A stretch of DNA of 64,000 bases from positions 97,861 through 161,860 of the forward strand of contig JAHBYC010000004.1 of assembly GCA_019636175.1 (NCBI GenBank), given 5' to 3'. The stretch comes from Caulobacter sp. (GTDB taxonomy: Bacteria; Pseudomonadota; Alphaproteobacteria; Caulobacterales; Caulobacteraceae). The translations under genes were made by a program, and so were the position numbers. The notes below the pieces were generated by a model, which saw only the letters and a program-made list of their open reading frames with translations, was not told the DNA's origin and ran no database searches. Of this stretch, positions 51,385-62,239 are shown piece by piece (the stretch's first letter is position 1; each line of letters starts with the position of its first letter).

Positions 51385-51972
51385 CTATCCCCCGCGTACG
51401 GCCGACATCTCGATGGCGATGCTGTCGCCATTGGCCTGGCTGATATTGACCGCCTCGGCGCGGTTGCAGCCGGTGATCTCGATGGTCGACAGAAAGCGGC
51501 CGAGGCTTGCGTCCTTGGGTTTGAGCGCCAGCTTCCACGGCGCTCCGGGGGCCGTCTGGCCGCCGCTGATCAGATAGTAGCGACGCAGGGCGCCGTAGTC
51601 GCCGGTGAGGATCTCGAACAGGCCCGAGCTGCGCAGGAAGGGATCGGCCGAGGCCGGCCCCACAGTCTGGGCCTTTCCGCCCTGAACCGACTGGGTGATG
51701 CGGCCGGGCGTGATGGTCAGGCGCACATCGACCGGCTTGATCACCCGCCAGTCAACACGGCCCGGCGTCACCTCGGCGATCCCGGTCGAGATCAGCGGAG
51801 TCTTCATGTTGGCCAGCCGTCGGGTCTGTTTGAAATCGAACTGACCGGTTTGGGCGCGCAGGGCGAAGGGATCGGCGCACTTGGCCAGGGCTGCGCCGGG
51901 CAGGCTCAGTCCGATGAGGCCGGCGGCAGCCAGGGCGAGAGCTTTTCGCGCAGGATCGGCGGGGATTCCCAA
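51385..51972 (-). CDS. LolA-like outer-membrane lipoprotein carrier protein
   Basis: About 195 residues, with a signal peptide (ARKALALAAAGLIGLSLPGAALA). The mature part has FDFKQTRRLANMKTPLISTG near residue 50 and a beta-sheet core, matching LolA-like proteins of aryl polyene clusters, which carry hydrophobic cargo across the periplasm. The start is uncertain: no ATG gives a sensible N-terminus, and the TTG at 51972, with GGAG eight bases upstream, overlaps the thioesterase gene by 67 bases. Confidence 0.85.
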   Translation of the reverse strand: MGIPADPARKALALAAAGLIGLSLPGAALAKCADPFALRAQTGQFDFKQTRRLANMKTPLISTGIAEVTPGRVDWRVIKPVDVRLTITPGRITQSVQGGKAQTVGPASADPFLRSSGLFEILTGDYGALRRYYLISGGQTAPGAPWKLALKPKDASLGRFLSTIEITGCNRAEAVNISQANGDSIAIEMSAVRGG

Positions 51973-52352
51973 AGCATCGTCTCCGTCTTGATATCGACCG
52001 CCACCTGCACGCTTGAGCATCGGGTCAGTCGTTGTCCCGTCTCCGGGTCGCGAAATTCATAGTCTATTTTGAGGCGGTTCTCCCATTCGACGATCCCCGC
52101 ATGCACCTCGAAGGTCTGGTGCAGGCGCAGGGGCCGGGCGTAGCGGAACCGCATGTCTATGATCGGCCAGCCGTAGCCGGAAGCGATCATCTCGTCATAG
52201 CCGTAGTTGATCTTGTCCAGGATGGCGACGCGACCCAGCTCCATGAAGCGGGGATAGTTGCCGTGCCAGACGATGTTCATCGGATCCAGGTCGTAGAAGT
52301 GCGGCCGGGTCTCCACCATGGCCGAAACAATCGCCTTCATCGGTCGCGGCAT
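51906..52352 (-). CDS. Acyl-CoA/ACP thioesterase, 4-hydroxybenzoyl-CoA type
   Basis: A 148-residue hotdog thioesterase: FYDLDPMNIVWHGNYPRFME near residues 20-39 is the DxD-x-x-x-V-x-x-x-x-Y family signature with the catalytic Asp. It could release or proof-read the polyene chain, as ApeK does in aryl polyene systems. The ATG overlaps the stop of the ammonia-lyase gene (TGATG), and the end overlaps the LolA-like gene. Confidence 0.9.
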   Translation of the reverse strand: MPRPMKAIVSAMVETRPHFYDLDPMNIVWHGNYPRFMELGRVAILDKINYGYDEMIASGYGWPIIDMRFRYARPLRLHQTFEVHAGIVEWENRLKIDYEFRDPETGQRLTRCSSVQVAVDIKTETMLWESPPILREKLSPWLPPASSD

Positions 52353-53929
52353 CACTCGGCCCCGAGCCAGTCCAGGCCTCTGCCGTCGGCCAGGGCGCCG
52401 CAGAGGGCCCTCAGCGCGGCGTCCAGAGGCGCGTCCTCGTCGATGAACGGGGCCAGCGCGCCGGCGGCCGCCAGGAAGCCGTCCACCCGCGGTCCAAGCT
52501 CCGCCTCCTTCAGCCCGCCGTCACGCAGGCGCAGGCGCACGGCCTGGACACAGGCGATCACATGGGCGGCGGCGACCTGTTCGGTCAGCTCCACCACCCG
52601 CAAGGCGTCCCGCGCGGCAATGGTGCCCATCGAGACCTTGTCCTGGTTGTGACATTCGGTGGAGCGGGAGAAGACGCTGGCCGGCATGGTCAGCTTCAGG
52701 GCCTCGGCCGTCCAGGCCGAGACGCCGATCTGCACCGCCTTGAGGCCATGGTTGATCGGCGCCCGCTCGCCGGTCGCGCCTGACAGGTTGGACGGCAGGC
52801 CGTTGTTGTAGCGGGTGTCGACCAGCAGGGCGAGCTGGCGGTCCATCAGGTCGGCCAGGTTGGCCACCAGGTTCTTCAGGCTGTCCATGACAAAGCAGAT
52901 GTGCCCGCCATAGAAGTGACCGCCGTGCAGGGTCCGGCCGTCTTCCGGGTCGAACAGCGGGTTGTCGTTGGCGCTGTTGATCTCGGTCTCGATGATCTGG
53001 CGGAAGCTGGCCAGCATGTCTTCCAGCACCCCGATGACATGGGGCGCGCAGCGGATCGAATAACGGTCCTGCAGGCGGGTGGGGGTGTGCAGCCTGGCGA
53101 ATTCGGCCAGGTCCGCGCGAATACGGGCGCCGACGCGCATCTGCCCGGGATGCGGCTTGGCGCTCATCAGCCGCTCGTCGAAGTGGGCTGGATTGCCCAG
53201 CAGGGCCAGGCTGGCCATGGCGGTCAGGCGGCTCGACAGCCGCGACAGCTGCTCGGCCCGATGGAAGGCCAGGGCGGCCAGGCCGGTCATCACCGCGGTG
53301 CCGTTCATCACCGCCAGCCCTTCCTTGGGCTTGAGGGTGATGGGCTTGAGGCCGGCCCTGGCGAAGGCGTCCGCGGACCGCATCACCTGGCCCTGGAACA
53401 GCACGTCGCGCTCCCCGGCCAGGGCGCCGGCGATATAGGACAGGGGGGTCAGGTCGCCGCTGGCGCCGACCGAGCCTTCAGCCGGGATCAGCGGCAGGAT
53501 GTCCAGCCGCAGCATGTCTCCCAGCAGTCGGACCAGATCCAGGCTGACCCCGGACCAGCCCCGCATCAGGGTCACCAGCCGCACGGCCATCACCGCCCGC
53601 GTCTCATGGGGCTCCAGGATCCGGCCCAGGCCGCAGCCGTGGAAACGGGTCAGATGCAGCGGCAGCTCGGCGACCAGTCCGGTGGGCACGCCGCGGGTGA
53701 CGCTGTCGCCATAGCCGGTGGTGACGCCATAGATGACGCCTTCGCGGGCCAGGGTGGCCTCGACATGACCCGCCGACCGGGAAATGGCCGCCAGAGCCGC
53801 CTGGTCGTCGGTCAGCCGCAGGGCGACGCGCCCTGTCGACAGGGCCCACACGTCCTCGATCGTCAGGTCGGCCCCGCCAATGGCGAGCCCCTGGCCGTAC
53901 CGGCCGCTTGTGTCGTTCACGCCGTCCAT
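52352..53929 (-). CDS. Aromatic amino acid ammonia-lyase (HAL/PAL/TAL family)
   Basis: A 525-residue lyase. The MIO-forming Ala-Ser-Gly is in SVGASGDLTPLSY near residue 150, VTTGYGDSV near 60 supplies the catalytic Tyr, and NHGLKAVQIG, SANDNP and TECHNQD blocks follow. The substrate-selectivity dyad in TRFHGCG near residue 95 reads Phe-His, unlike His-Leu of tyrosine lyases, Phe-Leu of phenylalanine lyases or Ser-His of histidine lyases. In this cluster it most likely makes cinnamate or 4-coumarate as aryl starter. ATG 53929 follows AAGGGG. Confidence 0.92.
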   Translation of the reverse strand: MDGVNDTSGRYGQGLAIGGADLTIEDVWALSTGRVALRLTDDQAALAAISRSAGHVEATLAREGVIYGVTTGYGDSVTRGVPTGLVAELPLHLTRFHGCGLGRILEPHETRAVMAVRLVTLMRGWSGVSLDLVRLLGDMLRLDILPLIPAEGSVGASGDLTPLSYIAGALAGERDVLFQGQVMRSADAFARAGLKPITLKPKEGLAVMNGTAVMTGLAALAFHRAEQLSRLSSRLTAMASLALLGNPAHFDERLMSAKPHPGQMRVGARIRADLAEFARLHTPTRLQDRYSIRCAPHVIGVLEDMLASFRQIIETEINSANDNPLFDPEDGRTLHGGHFYGGHICFVMDSLKNLVANLADLMDRQLALLVDTRYNNGLPSNLSGATGERAPINHGLKAVQIGVSAWTAEALKLTMPASVFSRSTECHNQDKVSMGTIAARDALRVVELTEQVAAAHVIACVQAVRLRLRDGGLKEAELGPRVDGFLAAAGALAPFIDEDAPLDAALRALCGALADGRGLDWLGAE

Positions 53930-53938
53930 CCCCACCCC

Positions 53939-54862
53939 TTACAGACGCCAGAAATCATAAAAGTTGAACCATTGGAACGGGTTGGCCAGCGCCTGCTGCT
54001 CAAGTTCGGCGGCAAACCGGCTGACGGAGGCTTTTACGGCGGCTTCCCGCGTCTTGCGCGGAAAATCCAGCCGCTCACTGAACTTTCGGAACTGCACCTT
54101 GTAGCGGCCCTGCCGGCGCACGGCGTAGAGGCTGTAGATCGGACATTTCAGCGCGGACGCCAGGACGAAGGGTCCGATCGGGAAGGGCGCGTCCTCGCCC
54201 AGGAACGGAACCCAGACCGAGGGGCTCTTGCCGCCGGGCGCGGGCCTGTCCGCCAGGATCACCGCCCAGTCGCCGTTTTCCAACGCCGAGGACAGGATCA
54301 TCGCCGCTCCGAGGCCAAGGTCGCTGACCTCGATGATCCGCACGGCGGAGCGGGGCGCCATCCTCGCCATCAGGTCGGCGAAACGGGCCGCATTGGCGCT
54401 GTGGGCCAGGACGCTGACGCCGCGGCGGTCTCCCAGGGTGGCGATGGCGCGCATCACCTCCGGAACGCCCAGATGGGCCGAGACCACCACCGCGCCGCGC
54501 GGATCGGCCCGGGCGGCGGCGAAATCGGGGTGGTCCAGGCCGTCGACCCGCTCCGGCCCGATATCGCCCAGCCAGGCGGAAAACCTGTCGAGAGCCCCGC
54601 CGGCGAAGGCCAGGGCGTGCTTCAGGCCCGCCAGGTGGTTGACCTCGCCAATCTCGGCGCCATGCGCCTTGGCCCGGCGCAGCCACGCCAGGGAGGCGCG
54701 CCGCTGCCGGCCGCCGGTGACGTAGAAATAGACCACCAGCGGCGCGATCAGGGCCATGGACACGGTGCGGCCCAGCAGGCGGTAGACCATGGCCACGATC
54801 CACAGTCCCGCGAACGCTCCCCGTTCCCCTGTCGACGCCCAGGTCGCCGCCATACGCTTCAC
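53939..54862 (-). CDS. Predicted lipid acyltransferase (COG4261/LpxL-like)
   Basis: A 307-residue membrane-anchored protein with one hydrophobic segment near residues 30-55. VVVSAHLGVPEVMRA near residue 124 and AVILADRPAPGGKS near 198 resemble LpxL-like acyltransferases (His-x4-Glu in place of Asp), and the NPFQWFNFYDFWRL end is characteristic of the predicted acyltransferases in aryl polyene clusters. It is probably the first gene of the minus operon, with the ammonia-lyase nine bases behind, and may attach the aryl polyene to its lipid or sugar carrier. Confidence 0.9.
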   Translation of the reverse strand: MKRMAATWASTGERGAFAGLWIVAMVYRLLGRTVSMALIAPLVVYFYVTGGRQRRASLAWLRRAKAHGAEIGEVNHLAGLKHALAFAGGALDRFSAWLGDIGPERVDGLDHPDFAAARADPRGAVVVSAHLGVPEVMRAIATLGDRRGVSVLAHSANAARFADLMARMAPRSAVRIIEVSDLGLGAAMILSSALENGDWAVILADRPAPGGKSPSVWVPFLGEDAPFPIGPFVLASALKCPIYSLYAVRRQGRYKVQFRKFSERLDFPRKTREAAVKASVSRFAAELEQQALANPFQWFNFYDFWRL

Positions 54863-54914
54863 TTGCCCCCGTGGTCCTGTCCCACAATGGATATCCAGAA
54901 CCGCGAAATTCCAT

Positions 54915-54943
54915 CCGGATCGGGATGATTCAGCCCGTTCCGG
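54915..54943. promoter_or_regulatory. Imperfect inverted repeat upstream of the minus APE-type operon
   Basis: CCGGATCGGG (54915-54924) and CCCGTTCCGG (54934-54943) pair with one mismatch around nine bases. It lies about 50 bases upstream of the acyltransferase start codon on the minus strand, in the only sizeable gap next to that operon, and may be a regulator site. Confidence 0.35.
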
Positions 54944-55061
54944 GGATGATCTACCCCGTCGCCCGGCGCCGCGTCCACGTTGAGTCGTCGTTGTCGGCGT
55001 GTATTGTCGTCAAGTGCGGTTCGCCGGACGCAGACCAGTTCAAGCCTGTCGGGATCAGATC

Positions 55062-55508
55062 ATGAAGACCTTCGCCGCCCTCCTCCTCCCCCTCGCCATC
55101 GGCCTCGCCGCCGCGCCGACCGTCCAGGCCGCCGGCCGCGACGACGTGATCAACTTCCCGGTCGCCGATGTGCTGAACAATCCCGAATACGCCGCCAAGC
55201 TGCCGGCCGGGGTGAAATACTACTTCGGCGACTCCCGCGCCGCGGTCAGCCGCAAGCTCGGCGAGACCCGCACCAACAAGAAGACAAACGGCTTCAACAA
55301 GACCGACAAGGCCGCCTGCGAATGGGCCATGCTCAGCGCCCTGATCGCGATCGGCGAGGACGCCAAGGGTCGCGGCGGCAACGCCGTGGTCGGCATCAAG
55401 TCCAACTACAAGGGCAACCTGACCTCCAGCAACGACACCTACGCCTGCGGCGCGGGCAACCTGATGGTCGGCGTCGCCCTGGTCGGCGAAGTGGCGGTGG
55501 TTCGCTAA
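55062..55508 (+). CDS. Small secreted heavy-metal-binding/YbjQ-like protein
   Basis: A 148-residue protein with signal peptide (ALLLPLAIGLAAAPTVQA). The mature part has LPAGVKYYFGDSRAAVSRKLGETRTNKKTNGFNKTDKAACEWAMLSALIAI, then GGNAVVGIKS, the pattern of a family often mis-annotated as 'excinuclease ABC subunit A' and related to YbjQ-like (heavy-metal-binding) domains. Function unknown. It sits between the lyase-side operon and the glycosyltransferase. Confidence 0.75.
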   Translation: MKTFAALLLPLAIGLAAAPTVQAAGRDDVINFPVADVLNNPEYAAKLPAGVKYYFGDSRAAVSRKLGETRTNKKTNGFNKTDKAACEWAMLSALIAIGEDAKGRGGNAVVGIKSNYKGNLTSSNDTYACGAGNLMVGVALVGEVAVVR

Positions 55509-55532
55509 CGCCGACAACGCTAGATCACCGCC

Positions 55533-56282
55533 ATGAGTTTTCGTCCTTGCGCGGTGATTCCCGCCTTCAACCACTACCGCCGGCTGGGGCCGGTGCTCGC
55601 CGGTCTGCGGGCGCTGGACCTGCCGGTGTTCATCATTGATGACGGCAATGTCGAGCCGACCCGGTCGGGGCTGGCGGCCTTCCATGCGCCGGCGTCCGGG
55701 GTCACCGTCATTCGCCGGCCCAGCAACGGCGGCAAGGGCGCGGCGGTCATGGACGGCTTTCGCCACGCCGCCGACGCCGGCTTCACCCATGCCCTGCAGA
55801 TCGACGCCGACGGCCAGCATCAGCCCGAGCAGGCGGCGAAGTTCATTGCCCTGGGCCAGGCCAATCCGACCGCGGTGATCGCCGGGGCGGCGGTCTATGA
55901 CGACAGCGTGCCCAGGGCGCGCAAGATCGGCCGTTACGTCACCCACTTCTGGGTCTGGGTGGAGACCGCTTCCTTCGACATCCAGGACAGCCTCTGCGGC
56001 TTTCGCCTCTATCCGCTGGCGTCGACCCTGAAGATGCTGCGGTCCGAGCATATCGGGACCCGGATGCAGTTCGACACCGAGATCCTGGTGCAGCTGCACT
56101 GGCGCCGCGTGCCGGTGATCAGCCTGCCGGTCCAGGTGGTCTATCCGCCGGACAACACCTCGAACTTCGCCATGCTGGCCGACAATGTCCGCATCAGCCT
56201 GATGCATCTGGGACTGGTGTTGCAGACCCCGTTCCGCCTGCCGCTCAAGCTGCTGCGCAAGGCCCCGTCCACACCAGGCTGA
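55533..56282 (+). CDS. Family 2 glycosyltransferase (ApeJ-like)
   Basis: A 249-residue GT2 enzyme. FIIDDGN near residue 33, SNGGKGAAVMDGF near 66 and QIDADGQH (DxD motif) near 88 are the nucleotide-sugar binding features, as in dolichyl-phosphate-mannose-type synthases. The CGFRLYP segment near 155 and a hydrophobic C-terminal end complete the pattern. Similar genes occur in aryl polyene clusters and could glycosylate the lipid or polyene. Its 3' end overlaps the convergent PPTase gene by 38 bases. Confidence 0.88.
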   Translation: MSFRPCAVIPAFNHYRRLGPVLAGLRALDLPVFIIDDGNVEPTRSGLAAFHAPASGVTVIRRPSNGGKGAAVMDGFRHAADAGFTHALQIDADGQHQPEQAAKFIALGQANPTAVIAGAAVYDDSVPRARKIGRYVTHFWVWVETASFDIQDSLCGFRLYPLASTLKMLRSEHIGTRMQFDTEILVQLHWRRVPVISLPVQVVYPPDNTSNFAMLADNVRISLMHLGLVLQTPFRLPLKLLRKAPSTPG

Positions 56283-56736
56283 GCACGAAGCCGGGCTCGG
56301 GAAGGGTCTGCAGCAGCCAGGCCTCGCCAACCGCCACCGGCTCTGTCGAGCGGTTGGCCCCGGCGATGCGGATCAGGTCGGGGGAGGGGTCGGCGCCGAA
56401 GGCCTTGAACCAGGCCTCCCCGAAGGTCCAGCCGCGAAAGAACTGTTCGGGGGTCAGGTCCGGGGCCGGGACGCCCAGAAAATGTTCCGCGATCTCGGCC
56501 ATCCGCCGGCCCGGATCGATCCATTCGATATCGACGCCCAGCCGCGTGACCGGCGGCCGGGCCGTGGCCGCGGCGACGAGGCCCCGGCCGTGACTGCGGC
56601 TGAACAGCGTCGCGGCGGGGTCCAGTTCGGCCTGCAGGGCCCGGGCGGCGGCGCTTTCCATCGCCTTGGCCGGCCGCTGGCCAGGCGTGACGCCGGCCAG
56701 TCGCCGCGTAGCGAAGCAGAGCCCGTCAGGCGTCAC
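56245..56736 (-). CDS. 4'-phosphopantetheinyl transferase
   Basis: About 163 residues from the GTG at 56736. LGVDIEWID near residue 73 and FFRGWTFGEAWFKAFG near 105 are the Mg/CoA-binding signature of Sfp-type phosphopantetheinyl transferases (G-V/I-D-I-E and W-x-x-K-E/A-x-x-x-K). The N-terminal half seems short for the family, and the W-T-F-G-E-A-W form is unusual, so the start may be further upstream. It is the natural activator of the two ACPs. It lies 28 bases after secA on the same strand. Confidence 0.75.
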   Translation of the reverse strand: MTPDGLCFATRRLAGVTPGQRPAKAMESAAARALQAELDPAATLFSRSHGRGLVAAATARPPVTRLGVDIEWIDPGRRMAEIAEHFLGVPAPDLTPEQFFRGWTFGEAWFKAFGADPSPDLIRIAGANRSTEPVAVGEAWLLQTLPEPGFVLSLVWTGPCAAA

Positions 56737-56764
56737 GCGGGGCCCGCCTGACGGCCGGTCCGGA

Positions 56765-59533
<2,769 letters not shown>

Positions 59534-59790
59534 TAAGGGGAAGATTCCGTGTCAGAGATGAGGGGCCGTGCCCCGCCTGTAATCCTGTGGCAGAGGGCCG
59601 GAGAAAGGCCGTTCTGAGCGCGCCGGAGACTTAAGCAGCGACCCCCTACAAGTCAACGCGCGGCCCCGTGTCGCGGGAGAACCGCCCTGCGACCGGGCAG
59701 CGCCGCCGCGCCCATTGCCCTGCGGGGCGCGCGCTGATAGCCATGCGGCGTTGAGGCGGCCGCGTACGGGGTCGCGAGCACGAGGTAGGA

Positions 59791-60189
59791 ATGGCTTCCA
59801 GACCCAAACGCAGGTCTTCCGGCGAAACCACGACCGTCCTGCGTGACATCCTGACCTTCGAACGGCTCCTGACCGGGCCGGTGATCCACCTGATCTACTG
59901 GGCGGGCCTTGGCGTCATCGTCCTGGGCGGCTTCGGCTCGATCGGGGCGGCGGTGGGCGTCGCGCTGAAGGAGCAGCAGATCGTCGGCAAGCTGCTGGCC
60001 ATCCCGCTGGCCGTCGCGGGCTTTCTGATCTGCTTCGCCCTGGTGCTGCTGTGGCGGTCGTTCTGCGAGTTTTATGTCGCGGTCTTCCGCATCGCCGACG
60101 ACCTCAAGGGCCTGCGCGCCGCGGCCGAGCGCGAAGTCGGCGGCCCGGTCAACACCGCCGCCCCGCCGCAGAGGCCCTTCGCGGGCTAG
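59791..60189 (+). CDS. DUF4282 membrane protein
   Basis: A 132-residue protein with a basic N-terminus, DILTFERLLTGPVIHLIYWAG and two membrane helices (LGVIVLGGFG and LLAIPLAVAGFLICFALVLLW), then RSFCEFYVAVFRIADDL. This is the DUF4282 pattern; function unknown. The start follows AGGTAGGA. It is divergent from secA. Confidence 0.8.
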   Translation: MASRPKRRSSGETTTVLRDILTFERLLTGPVIHLIYWAGLGVIVLGGFGSIGAAVGVALKEQQIVGKLLAIPLAVAGFLICFALVLLWRSFCEFYVAVFRIADDLKGLRAAAEREVGGPVNTAAPPQRPFAG

Positions 60190-60286
60190 GCGCCCGGCCG
60201 CCGCGCCGCGGCGAGCGATTGCGACACCTTGAATTGAAGGCGGGATGAATTCCCGCCACACTCAGCATTGTCGTCGGAGACCGCCA

Positions 60287-60757
60287 ATGCTCGCCCAGGC
60301 CATCGCCCTGCTGTTCGCCGCCGCCGGGCCAGCGGCGTCCTGTCCCGTGGATGGCGCGCGCTACGAGCTACGAGATGTGCCCGGCTTCACGGCCTCGTTC
60401 CGGGAGGTCCCGGATGCGCCATCCGCCCGCCGGCTGGTGCTGGACATCCGCTCGCGGGCGACGGGCCGGCTATACAGTTTCCGCATCAATCGCGGGAATG
60501 GCTATGGCGAGGCGACCCTGCTCCCGCTCGGGGGGCGGTCTGCCCGCGTGCTGGAGATCTACACTGTCAATGACGGCGGCCGGTTCACCGACTTCTTCGG
60601 CGACAGCGATGCGGCCGCGCCGCGCAGCATCCTGATCCCGAAGCTCGGTCCCGCGCTCTGGTACGAGGCCGATGCCCTTGCAGGGGAAAAAAGATCAGCT
60701 GCGACCGCGCGCGAGGAAATGCCCCGGGCCTTCTTCGACCGCGTCGCCTGCGGTTGA
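60287..60757 (+). CDS. Small secreted protein, unknown function
   Basis: A 156-residue protein with a signal peptide (AQAIALLFAAAGPAAS) and two Cys, one just after the cleavage site (CPVDG) and one at the end (VACG). The body is beta-rich (RRLVLDIRSRATGRLYSFRINRGNGYGEATLLPLG). No family is recognised. The start is the ATG at 60287 after GGAGA; an in-frame ATG at 60245 is possible. It converges on the xylanase-like gene. Confidence 0.7.
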   Translation: MLAQAIALLFAAAGPAASCPVDGARYELRDVPGFTASFREVPDAPSARRLVLDIRSRATGRLYSFRINRGNGYGEATLLPLGGRSARVLEIYTVNDGGRFTDFFGDSDAAAPRSILIPKLGPALWYEADALAGEKRSAATAREEMPRAFFDRVACG

Positions 60758-60770
60758 GCCCGGACGGCGG

Positions 60771-61832
60771 TCAGCCGCGCAGCACCCGTTCCAGCGCGCG
60801 ATAGGTCTGTTTGGGCCGGCCCTGGCCGTCGAACAGCAGGGGCGTGTCGGAAGCGTTCTCGCGCACCAGCCAGCTATCGGGATCGCGCACGCCCCAGATG
60901 GTGAAGGCGAACTGCTGGGCTTCGGGCAGGGCGACGAAGGCTGCGAGCGCTTCGGCGTAAAGCCGGGCCTGGGCCGCCAGCTTTTCCTCGCGCGAGACAA
61001 ACCAGCCGCCGGCCCGCACGATCGAGACGTCGATCTCCGAGACATGGACCTTGAGCCCGAACCTGGCCAGGGCCCTGATGGTGCGCGTCAGGGCGCCGGT
61101 CGGGAGGTCGGCGTTGCAGTGGGTCTGGCAACCAACGCCGGTCAGCGGCGCGCCGGCCTTCAGCAGGGCGTCGATCAGCCGCAGATACTGGTCCAGCTTG
61201 GCCGGATTGCTCTCGAGGTTGTAGTCGTTGATGAACAGCACCGCCTCGGGGTCGGCCGCCCGCGCGACATGGAAGGCGCGGACCATGTGGTCGATGGGGC
61301 CCAGCCGCTGGCTCCACAGATGGTCGCGCAGGGCAGAGCCGTCGTCCCGGATCGGTTCGTTGACCACGTCCCAGCCGGAGGCCTGGCCGCGATAGCGTCC
61401 CACGCAGGCGGTGATGTAGTTGTCGTAGGCCCGGCCAAAGCTGGTGCGGCTCTCGTCCAGACGCACAAAGGCGTCGGGCTGCTGGGCGTACCAGACGAGT
61501 GCATGGCCAAACAGCTTCATGCCGTGGTTGCGGGCGAAGCCGGCGATGCGGTCCGGCCGGTCGAAGCGGAAGCCGCCGTCCGGCAGGACGATGTACTCCA
61601 TCTTCATCTCCCACTCGGCGGTGAGCTGGGAGAAGGTCTGGCTTGTCAGGGCGGCGTAGGCCGGGTCATCGAGGAAACCCGCCTGGACGCAGGTCCCGAT
61701 CGGGAAGGGCGCCAGGTCGCGGAGGGGCGTCACCGGCCCCTGCGGCGCCGGCTGGCCGTTGGCGCGCGGGCCGCAGGCGGCGAGGGCGAGCGCCGAGCCC
61801 AGCGCGCCGCGCCGGGTAAGGTCGCTGTTCAC
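60771..61832 (-). CDS. GH10 endo-1,4-beta-xylanase-like protein, Tat/lipoprotein signal
   Basis: A 353-residue GH10 enzyme. The N-terminus TRRGALGSALALAACG has a twin-arginine-like motif and ends in a lipobox-like LAAC, suggesting periplasmic or outer-membrane placement. The acid/base Glu is in DVVNEPIRDD near residue 158 and the nucleophile in HVSEIDVS near 266. The family HTLVWHSQ segment reads HALVWYAQQP. The substrate may be xylan or another beta-glycan. The GTG start overlaps the fliJ stop (GTGA), so it would be co-translated with the flagellar genes. Confidence 0.88.
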   Translation of the reverse strand: MNSDLTRRGALGSALALAACGPRANGQPAPQGPVTPLRDLAPFPIGTCVQAGFLDDPAYAALTSQTFSQLTAEWEMKMEYIVLPDGGFRFDRPDRIAGFARNHGMKLFGHALVWYAQQPDAFVRLDESRTSFGRAYDNYITACVGRYRGQASGWDVVNEPIRDDGSALRDHLWSQRLGPIDHMVRAFHVARAADPEAVLFINDYNLESNPAKLDQYLRLIDALLKAGAPLTGVGCQTHCNADLPTGALTRTIRALARFGLKVHVSEIDVSIVRAGGWFVSREEKLAAQARLYAEALAAFVALPEAQQFAFTIWGVRDPDSWLVRENASDTPLLFDGQGRPKQTYRALERVLRG

Positions 61833-62239
61833 CGCGCTGCCGCCCGGCGCAGCCCCAGTTCGTCCAGGGCGGCGGTCTCGCGGCGCGCCGTCTCGCGGCG
61901 GGCGGCGTTGGCGGCGCTCTCGGCCACCTGCTCGTACTTCTTCAGCGCCTCGAAGGCCTCGTTGAGCGCGTCGCGCGCGCCCTCTTCCTCGCGGCCCAGG
62001 GCGTCGACCTGGTCCTGCAAGGCAGCACGGCGCTGCTTCACGCCTTCGCGGAAGCCGACGAGATACCAGCCCGCCTCGGCGTCGGCGCGGGCGTTGGCGA
62101 TCTCCATCTCCGCCTCGGCCTCCAGCACCGCCATGCGCATCTCGACCTGGGTGCGCCGGTCGACAATGCCGGCCAGGCGCTTCTGCAGGTCCTCCACCTC
62201 GTAGGTGGAGATGCGGATCAGGGAGCCGACCGCCTTCAT
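61829..62239 (-). CDS. fliJ: Flagellar export chaperone/escort FliJ
   Basis: A 136-residue, almost wholly coiled-coil protein (Ala/Glu/Arg heptads through most of its length) beginning [22 protein letters not shown]. Size and position directly behind fliI identify FliJ, the stalk-like subunit that links FliI to the export gate FlhA. It overlaps fliI by four bases and the xylanase-like gene by four bases. Confidence 0.88.
   Translation of the reverse strand: MKAVGSLIRISTYEVEDLQKRLAGIVDRRTQVEMRMAVLEAEAEMEIANARADAEAGWYLVGFREGVKQRRAALQDQVDALGREEEGARDALNEAFEALKKYEQVAESAANAARRETARRETAALDELGLRRAAAR

Noticed and set aside
49108-52062. 984-codon plus-strand frame opposite the MMPL exporter and LolA-like gene
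   Set aside because: No motif and strong Gly/Arg/His bias; the minus strand encodes proper families.
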